A DNA stretch of 64,000 nt, from positions 496,001 through 560,000 of the forward strand of contig MU270027.1 in the NCBI GenBank assembly GCA_021432635.1, given 5' to 3'. Of this stretch, positions 55,793 through 64,000 are shown piece after piece. The translations under genes and the position numbers were made by a program. The stretch is from Thozetella sp. PMI_491. Lineage: Eukaryota; Ascomycota; Sordariomycetes; Chaetosphaeriales; Chaetosphaeriaceae. The first letter of the stretch is position 1; each line of letters begins with the position of its first letter. The notes beneath the pieces are model-generated. The model had not been told where the DNA came from, searched no databases, and saw nothing but the letters and a program-made list of their open reading frames with translations.

Positions 55793-58700
55793 ATGGTGCG
55801 GGATGGTAGGGAGGACAAAGACGGTACGAGACGACACATTTCAGCAGGCCTGGAAATGTCATCGACAAGAGAGGGCACAAGCCAAGGGAACTCGAGACGC
55901 ATTATAGCATGGACTTGGAGTTCAAAAAGAGGCAAGACGGGAATACAGGATACCTGACCTGGGCATAAGGCATCGACGCATCTATTTCGGGAGACCAACC
56001 GCTTCTTCTCCCTTTGGTACTCCACTTTTAGTCTACAGATACAGCTTCTCTTCAGATGGAAACTCGTACGGCCGGCCTAGGCTCTAAATATAGGGCAAGC
56101 CGTTTCTTCGTCTCCCCCGAAAAGCTGGCGCGGTCCCCCTTGTCACGCTCAACAAGGGCAGGCATATGACTGCTGGGATTGCTCTACAAAGCGGGGCGAA
56201 GCATGCCGAATTTCTCGTCGGTAGCCATGAGAAGCGCGCAAGTGAAGTGCAGTCGTGACAAGACTCAATTGGTTCTAACTCTGGAGTGCCGAGCCTTGCC
56301 ACCTCTTTGTGTTTACCTACCCACCATAGTAAACACGCCCCTGATCTCCTTTCGTCTGTCTTAATAATGGGTGCGCCACCAACGGAAGCCAACTTGCAGC
56401 CACTGGCCCTTTTAGGCCACCGGGTTTCAAAGGTAGCCACCGTCCTCTTTCGGCCACTAGGCTCCAAGCATAGTCGTGTCTCGGCCCGGGAGAACGATCA
56501 GGAACTGGGGAGTGTCTATTCTGTAATACTACTGACGGAAGACGCAAATCCAACTTTGCTCGCGCTTGTGGCCCACGGGCTCGGCCCGGCAGTTAGCCCA
56601 AGCTACATTATCAAATTGTCTTGAGCTCCGCCAAGATTCTTCGGATGCCGGATCCCCTGGATTGGTGTTTGAGCTTCTGGGGTTCGTTAGGAAGTGGTTG
56701 TGATGGGGTGGCGGCTCAAGAAATTGGAGGGGTGCGATGCAGATTGTTGCTGGGTTGCTGCCGCCAGCCATCAAGCCAAGACACTAGAGGAGAGATCTTC
56801 AGCGGTGGCTACAATTCTGACCAGTGTGACAAGCTACTGGGCCTAGAGCTTTCAGCAGAGGTCTACATAGGACTTTGCCTGCCAAGAATGGGTGTACGTT
56901 ATTGGTTGTATGCTTGCAATGCCATTTACTTGTCCGTAATATGGTTCAAATGGCTACGAGACGGAGACCATTGCGCTGGTAGCGTAGAAGGGAACTACTG
57001 TCCGCACTGACATTGGGCAGCAGAACTTGCAGTCATGCAGCTCATTTGCATGTTCCGATGCGAGATCGGGAGCATCATGTACACAGATCCGGCGGGCGCT
57101 TTTCTGGCTGCGGTTCTATGGCTGTTGGCCTCTCCGGCTCTCTCATAGCTACCACCCCCTCTTACAGAGCTGTGAGACTACAGCTTTCCTCTATGTCTAG
57201 GGAAACGAACCGTGTGTGACGCAGCGACGGCTCGGGAAGATCGTCGAACTTTCCCGCGCTTAGCCTGCACGCACGCACAACCGTCAAGATCAGACGAGAG
57301 GGCCAGCCACGGCACCGGTTGAAACGGTATTCGATTCCAGGCAAAAGCTGAGGACGGGTATGCACGGCGTCAGCCGAGCAGTTGACGCAAACGCAGTCGC
57401 AGTCCTTCCTCTGGCGGGTCCTCCTAAATTCATGCATCATCTCTGGAGTTTGCCTCCCAAAGATAGCAAGTCGATGCCACCTTTGAGGCCAAGATTACAA
57501 CGGGGTAGAAGGGGGCAGGAGGCTGCTCCTTCGCGGACTCCATCGAGGCGATGAGCTCGCGGTGTGGGTAGTGATGGTTTCTGTTAAGAAAATTAGGTCT
57601 ACAAAATGGCCAGATGGCCCTGAGTGCGGGAGGCCGCATAACATAAAGGAGATCATATATGTGCGGCGCAAGCCCCTGGGCAGGATTCCAAGATCCCAGG
57701 GACGGGGGGAAGGGAGCGGGGGGGCTGAACGCCTTGGGGAGCTACATCGAAGGGGTGGAAGGGGTGGAACAGATGGCAGGAGGCGAAGCAGCATGCGGGC
57801 AGCAGAACAAGACCAACAGCTCTCTCGATGGGATCGGGAGACGCCCCCCAGGTTGTCGTTCTGCCGGCGCTTGCTGCTGTGGTGGTAGGTTGGGTCTCTA
57901 GTAGAGGATATGTCTCAGACTCCCCAGAAACCGCCGACCCCACACAGCTAATTCGAGCTCATGAGCTCGAAACGGTCGAGCTGGCCACTCACCAGCTGGA
58001 TACAGGCATCTGAGGAGTAGTCGGCCCATGATCGCCGCCAGGAGAGGACGTTTGAAGGTGCTGGGCGAGTCCAGATGCGGGATGGGTTCTGGAAGAGGAT
58101 GCCTGCTCGCATTAAAGGCAGCGAGGCTTGGGAAGGGCATTGCGACTGACAGTGCAGGGGTCGACTAGGGACAGGATGCCCGAGAGGTGCTCTCATTTGT
58201 AGATCGCTGGCCTCCTGCAAGACACACCCATGATCTGGTTGGGTCGACGCTGGTAGAAGCGTGTTTCAGGTTGTGGGTAGAGATCTCGGCCGGGGATACA
58301 TGCATTGCCCGCAAGCGGACTTCAGCGCAAGAGGTATCGCTGGACTGCTGCTGCTTGGGGGGAAGGGGGTGGATACCCTGGCTCGGGGTCCGGGGCAGAG
58401 GGCAGACAGCAGCGACGCTTTAAAAAGAAAACGCCATGCTCTTCCCAGGCCTGCCCGGGCTCTCCTCACCACTCCTTACGCCGGACCTCTCTTCTTGCGA
58501 CCGAGTGTTTCTCTTCGCCCTTTCTCGCAAGCCTTCTCGCCTGGAGAGCGGGCGCTGCACACGGCCAAGATCCAATTTCCATTCTCCGGGAAAGAGCGAC
58601 TAGGTCTAGGACCCCTGAGCCCGGCAATTCCCCTTTCCCGTGGTTCCAGCTGGCCCTATCGATAACGCTAGGCACGACCTGCAGTAGCAACCGCAGTGCC

Positions 58701-58804
58701 TCAGTGCTAACCAACCCCCCCCTCCTTCCCCCCTCCCCTCCCCGGCTCCGGCCACGCAGCGCCAATCGATCGCCGCCAATCGGCCACGCTAAAAAGCAAA
58801 AAAG
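55793..58804. other. 3-kb spacer upstream of alpha-actinin
   Basis: No gene called. Open frames (for example 57562-57888) lack similarity and show random-frame composition. The 3' 300 nt (58,480-58,800) is pyrimidine-rich, as expected for the alpha-actinin 5' leader. Confidence 0.5.
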
Positions 58805-61529
58805 ATGTCGGCAGTGGGGTTTGACAACGGCGAGCAGGCGGTGGCCAACAACAACCCTGGCAACGAGAAGTGGCCCGAGTTGCCGGTGGATTGTTTACCT
58901 ACGTCGACACACCACGGCAGCCAGCCCAATCTATCTGCCAGTGCAGCCCAAGTTGTCATCCAAAACGCCCCGATCGCCGCCGCCAAAGCCGCGACCTTTG
59001 CAGCAGACAGTGCACTGGGCCGCCCGCCATCGCTCTCGATCCAGTCGGTGGCGTCATCAGACTATTCGACCTGGTCCTCAGACAAAGACACCACTTTTGA
59101 CTCGCGCCGATCCTCTATCATTAGCAGCGCCTCGTCATACGGATACTCAACCGGATACCCGACCCCGACCCAACCGCAGTGCGAATCCCCCCAGCAGCTC
59201 CAGCAGCCTCTGACACGCAGCCGGCGGGACGCAAAGCAGCTGCATGCCGCCCGGCTCCAACGAAGCGGCTCCACCAGCCTAGCCATAGCTAAGAGCAAGG
59301 ACGGGAGCGCCAAGAAAGGGAGATTCCAACGAGCATCGTCCAATCCCGCCGAAGCCCTCGCCGCGACAGAACCCCCCCACGAGCAGGGCCTCACCAGGAT
59401 GGCGTTTGCAGAGCAGCAGCGCTGGATCACCGTCCAGCAAAAGACGTTCACCAAGTGGCTCAACACCAAGATCGAGGCGAGGGAGCTCGAGGTCAAGGAC
59501 TTGGTGCAGGATCTCAGTGATGGTGTAGGTGCTCCTTCATCCCCTCCTATGTCCTGTCTCGCGGGATGACCCGCCACTCCCCGAACCGCTGGGTTGCTAA
59601 CGACCATGTCCATTCCAGGTCATTCTTATCCATCTCCTAGAATGTCTCTCCAATGAGTCCCTCGGACGCTATGCCGCCAAGCCCAAGCTGCGCGTGCAAC
59701 GCTTCGAGAATGCCAACTTGGCTCTCAACTTTGTCAAGTCGAGGGGCATCCAAATGACAAACATCGGCGCCGAGGACGTCGTCGACGGCAACCGAAAGAT
59801 CATCCTCGGCCTCATCTGGACACTCATCTTGCGGTTCACCATCAACGACATCAATGAGGAGGGCATGACTGCAAAGGAAGGCTTGCTCCTGTGGTGCCAG
59901 CGCAAGACAGCATGCTACGACGAAGTCGACGTCCGTGATTTCAGTGCTAGCTGGAACGACGGCCTAGCCTTCTGTGCCCTTTTGGACATCCACAGGCCCG
60001 ACCTGATTGACTACGACTCCCTCGATAAGTCCGACCACCGCGGCAACATGCAGCTCGCCTTCGACATCGCCCACAAGGAGATTGGCATTCCTAACCTGCT
60101 GGACGTAGAAGATGTGTGCGACGTGGCCAAGCCCGACGAGCGCAGTCTGATGACTTATATTGCCTATTGGTTCCACGCCTTTTCCCAAATGGAGAAGGTC
60201 GAGAACGCGGGACGGCGCGTGGAGAAGTTTGTCAACAACATGCAGGGCGCATGGGAGATGCAGAGCGCCTTTGAGAGGCGGATGGCCGCCCTTCTGAAGA
60301 ACGTTCGAGAGCAAGTCCACGGTTGGCAGCAGGCTAAGTTCGAAGGCTCGTATGCCGACGCCAAGGCCCAGGCTACCGAGTTTGCGTCCTACAAGAAGGG
60401 CAAGAAGAGGGACTGGGTTGCGGAGAAGAGTGAGCTCGCCACCCTGCTCGGAAACATCAAGACAAAGCTGGGGACGTACAGGCTACGACCGTATGAGCCG
60501 CCAGCAGAGCTGAGGCTGGATATTATGGACCAAGAGTGGGCCAACTTGTCCAAATCTGAGATGACGAGAGGCCAGTTGATCAACGAGACCATCCGAGAGT
60601 GAGTGGCCCCGTCCCCTTTTGAAAATCTCCATTATACCTTTCACCGGAAGCTCCGTTGCTGACGCGTCACCCACAGCATCAAAAATGCACTTCGCAAGTC
60701 GTTCGCCGACAAGGCAAACGACTTTGCCATGGCCCTCAACACGATGCAACTGGCTATCTCGGGACTGGAAGGTGACGTAGAAGACCAGCTACACCACGTT
60801 CGCAAGCTCTCAGACAACCTCCCGCCACTGGACGCCTACCTGCAGACCATCGCCGCAGTTGATGCCAAATGCCAAGAAGCCAACATTGAGGAGAATGACT
60901 TCACCACATACACATACGACGAACTCTGCTACGAGCTCTCACTGGTGAAGTCGTCAGTCTCGAAAAAGCTCTCATTCCTGGAGAACCAGATGGTGGCTCG
61001 TAACATGACCAACCTGACACCCATCCAGCTGGAGGAGTTCGAATCAGTATTCCGCCACTTCGATCGCGATGACACCAACAGCCTTGGCGAGCTCGAGTTC
61101 AGCGCCGCGCTGGCATCGCTTGGTCTCGTGTTCAGCGAGGACGAGATGCATGAGTACTTTGTGGCTACCTCCAACGGGCGCGACCGCGTGAAGTTCGAGC
61201 AGTTCATCCGCTTCATGGTCGAGGCGACCGAGGACCAGAACACGGCCGAGCAGGTCTACCAGAGTTTCCGCGAGGTGGCCGACGGCAAGCCCTACGTGAC
61301 TGAGATGGATCTGCGCCACTCGCTCGTACCGGATGAAGTCATTGAGAAACTTGTGGAGATGATGCCGCGCCACAACGGACCGGACATGCAGGCAGATCGT
61401 GGCAAGGAGCAGTACGATTACATTTCATTCATGGAGAAGCTCATCAACGAGGAGTCAGAGAGGGCACTGCAGGACAAGAGCAATGGAAGGATGAGCCCTA
61501 CGAAGCAGAAGGTGAACGGGATGCACTGA
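58805..61529 (+). CDS. Alpha-actinin with extended N-terminus
   Basis: Three exons: 58805-59524, 59619-60598 and 60677-61529, giving 850 aa. The canonical part begins at about residue 199 (MAFAEQQRWITVQQKTFTKW), followed by two calponin-homology domains (VQRFENANLALNFVKSRGI, ILGLIWTLILRF; then KTACYDEVDVRDFSASWNDG, ALLDIHRPDLIDYDSL), about 250 residues of spectrin-like helices, and C-terminal EF-hands (FRHFDRDDTNSLGELEFSAA at about 688-710). Alpha-actinin cross-links F-actin and works at the cytokinetic ring and septum. Residues 1-198 are Ser/Ala/Pro/Gln-rich and disordered, absent from animal proteins. The true start may be internal. The introns are 94 and 78 nt and keep phase. Confidence 0.93.
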
Positions 61530-62742
61530 ATAGTTCGCACCGAAACAGATCGACCAAGAGGCAACATGGAAGCCTCTCAGTTACAGGGACGAAAACACTT
61601 GACTCCGACGTGGCTTATCGTCGTCCCCCGAATACCACGATTGCTGGACGCACAAGGCTAGCGCGCCGCTTCGTTATGCGCACATCTAAAACCTCTACTA
61701 GCATTATAATCTGGAGCTTCTGGCGAGGGTGGACGGTCTGGTGGGACAGGGCAACGCAGAGCTGAAGGGCATGCCAGGCACCGGAGTGGCTACGATACCC
61801 CCCACCGCTACCGGTTTCCACGCGAGGCTGCCCCCCATGTCTGCACTTGGCAGCCACCTCCCCGGGCTGTTTTTTGGTCTGTGATCATGTCTTGAGGAAG
61901 GACAGGTCAACAACGACGCATCCGGGAAAGGTCATTGAGGTGTCATCATCCGCATGCGGACATCGGGTAGATATAGTATTATCAAATAGAAGCACATATT
62001 AAACTTCATTATCCCGAGTATTTGGCCGTGATGGGGGGCTTAGCTGAAAACGGATCGAGCCCTGACGGGTCCCACGGCTTGTTGTCAGGTGGGCTAACAA
62101 CCCAGCTCGGCTGAAGAACCCATTGTCAAACATGTCATGACGTGCGCCTACCACAGCAGGCGTGGAGAAAAGGGAGGCAAGTAAAGATCGAGCCGGACCC
62201 GTAACCGAGCTACGGTACCGCTCAAGCCCGAACTACTGCAATTACACCTATTAGCTCCCGAGGCCTCTCGTCGCACTTGCGGGCCCCTAACCGAATTCGA
62301 GCGGAGGGGAATAAAGATACTGACTGGAGCGAGTTAATGCTCTGGGTGTCACTAGTGGAGTGGGTTGGCCTCTCAAGGGTTGCTTCTCACGGTGAGAAAC
62401 GACGGCTACAACATGGTTTTGAACCAGGATTCATGAATTGAAAACCCCAATGCGCGTGCTATACCCTATGTGCCAAACCCATTGCCAGTCCGTCTATCCA
62501 AGAAGCTAATGAGACCTTCCGAGAGCAAGGAAATGAGAATGCCAACACCTATGCCAGGCAGCCCAGCCGTCATAGCCGACCGACCATATTGATACACATG
62601 TGCATGCATGCACACGCTAGACCATAACGATCTGTCATGGTGAATTTGTTTTGATCTAAACCCTTGCCAGATGATCATCCGACATGGCACTCTATCGCGT
62701 TTCGTCGTCAGGGAGGGGAAGTACGTAAAAGGCCTCCTTTTC
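61530..62742. other. 1.2-kb convergent spacer
   Basis: 3' ends of alpha-actinin and the VPS9-domain gene. AT-richer, no gene or RNA recognised. Confidence 0.5.
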
Positions 62743-64000
62743 TTATTCCTTGAAGGCACCTATATCCTTCAGCGTGCCAGCCAGCCTTCTGTAGTCTTTT
62801 AGCAGCTCCAGCACTTCGTTGAGCCTCAGTTCACCCGGGTTTTGTAGTTCCATGAACCGCCGGACTGGAGGATTGATCTTGGGTATCTCTTTAGGCGGAA
62901 GGGATGCCGCAAGGTCAGGGAAAGCCTAGGACATCGTTAGGATCGAGGGAGGCAAAAAGTTGACAGATTAACGAGGGCCGCCTTACAGTAGCCAAGTCTC
63001 CCCCATCCGAGACACCACCCTTCGACACATCCTTCATGGTCGGTGCTGCCGGGGTCGACGTGGTTCGTCCAAAACCTCGGAAACCCCCAATGCCCGCGGA
63101 AAACCGCGCCATCGGGTTGATTGAGTTCCCAAAGTTGCGCACCGAATCGATGAGCGCAGGGTTTGACGATGAGCCTGCTGCTCCAGGCGCCGAAGCACCC
63201 TTTTCTTTTGCTTGTTCGTCCGAGGCGAACGCAGCCAGTTTCTTGCTGCTGCTCGCGCTACGCGAGCTGTCCGCGCTATGGTCTCTCGAGACCTTTCTCG
63301 CGCCGCCCATCAACGTAAGCAACCTGTCTTCCTTCGCAGCCGTCTTAGCGTTCTCCTCAGGGCTTTGGCCCGAACTGGCGCCGCTGGCTGACTCGCCATC
63401 ATCATCTACGGGTGGTGGGGTGCCGATGAGCTTGCGTGCATCATCGAGGGTCTTCGGCACCACAACCTCGTCGCTTGAATTGCTCGCTAATGGGTTCTGC
63501 TCCCGGAGGCGGCCGAGTAAGAAGTTGTAACTCTCCGTTAGGCTGTTGCCGATGTTCTTGAGGCCTTGGTCAGCCGTGGTGAAGACCGCATCACTGGCCG
63601 CGCCGATCGCCTGCGCGGGTGTGTTCACCAGATCGCTAAGCCGGCGGTTTCGCAGCTGCACGGCGGCACGGAGGCCATTGGGCGAGGGCGAGGGCTTGAT
63701 GCTCGCCCCAGCAACGGCGGCAAGTTCCGGAGTTGCCGGGGCGCCGAGACCAGGAGAATAGGCAGGCGGGAAGGTCTCTACTTTGGGAGAATTTGGCCCA
63801 CTGGAGGACTTGAGGGGCCCCGAGGGGGCTTCATCTGCCCTCAGGGTGGAGAGGTCGACAGTTTCGAGGAAGCTAATGGTCGCCTCTAGGTTGGTTAAGC
63901 AGTATGCTGCCTCGCCCACGAGCTTCGGCTCCCACCGGAATCTCTGTATGAAGTTGACATCGCTTATGACATTCAGATTGGTGGGGGGGAGCGTGATAAG
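62743..64000 (-). CDS. VPS9-domain protein (Rab5-family GEF), C-terminal half
   Basis: The gene runs off the right edge, so its 5' end is missing. The visible exons are edge-62987 and 62925-62743, joined in phase 0 over a 61-nt intron. The first residues (TNLNVISDVNFIQRFRWEPK then EAAYCLTNLEATISFLETVD) are the end of a VPS9 domain, including the conserved AAYCLTNLEAAI-type helix. After it come about 290 disordered Ser/Ala/Pro-rich residues and a conserved C-terminal block (FPDLAASLPPKEIPKINPP, RFMELQNPGELRLNEVLELL). VPS9 proteins activate Rab5/Vps21 GTPases on endosomes. The catalytic Asp and Tyr of the VPS9 domain would be beyond the edge. Confidence 0.78.

Noticed and set aside
57280-57360. 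Possible tRNA-like block (GGTATTCGATTCC)
   Set aside because: No matching A box or foldable acceptor, D and anticodon arms were found around it.
1-64000. Secondary-metabolite cluster or transposon
   Set aside because: One Zn2Cys6 factor and one MFS permease occur, but far apart and with no synthase, P450 or methyltransferase genes; no terminal repeats or transposase/reverse-transcriptase motifs were seen.

Overview
The window is nuclear DNA of a filamentous ascomycete, most likely a sordariomycete close to Sordariales/Chaetomiaceae. The evidence is GC-rich coding DNA, short GT-AG introns (mostly 50-100 nt, several with a CTAAC-like branch site), no operons, intergenic spacers of 0.1-4 kb, and protein families typical of fungi (Zn2Cys6 factor, Trk K+ transporter, SUR2 hydroxylase, ACS-family MFS permease). 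I read about 24 protein genes. Most were joined by hand from exons whose phases close exactly. No rRNA, tRNA, CRISPR, prophage or intact transposon was seen.

Layout. 1-2779 (minus): 5' end of a signal-peptide-bearing agmatinase and an ACS-family MFS permease. 4613-5693 (minus): CDC42. 5694-9103: long spacer with GA microsatellites. 9104-18141: VMA22-like V-ATPase assembly factor, histidine acid phosphatase, mitochondrial PPR protein, Mis12/Mtw1 kinetochore protein and a proline-rich Aim3-like protein. 18486-21600: TCTP and sphinganine C4-hydroxylase (SUR2). 21601-25718: 4.1 kb without a recognisable gene. 25719-27852: protein with an AMPK-beta-like CBM48 domain. 29856-40307: SWC2/VPS72, a mitochondrial cysteine-synthase-like enzyme, an unknown mitochondrial protein, mitoribosomal bL19m and Trk. 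43455-43920: small cysteine/lysine-rich orphan. 44740-51661: XPB/Ssl2 helicase, CHY zinc-finger protein, proteasome alpha4 (PRE6), D-2-hydroxyglutarate/D-lactate dehydrogenase. 54035-55792: Zn2Cys6 regulator. 58805-61529: alpha-actinin. 62743-end (minus): C-terminal half of a VPS9-domain protein.

Most genes are housekeeping and sit as divergent or convergent pairs, so short shared promoters and overlapping 3' ends are the main organising feature. The most coherent pair is bL19m with an unrecognised mitochondrial protein, which share a 283-bp divergent promoter. The agmatinase and the permease upstream of it may both serve nitrogen scavenging. I found no convincing sign of a wholly new multi-gene system. 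The points worth a second look are very small exons (5 and 7 nt), the unknown mitochondrial protein, the small Cys/Lys protein, a long alpha-actinin N-terminus, a 3'-UTR hairpin, and a recurrent AGGTACCT palindrome confined to spacers.
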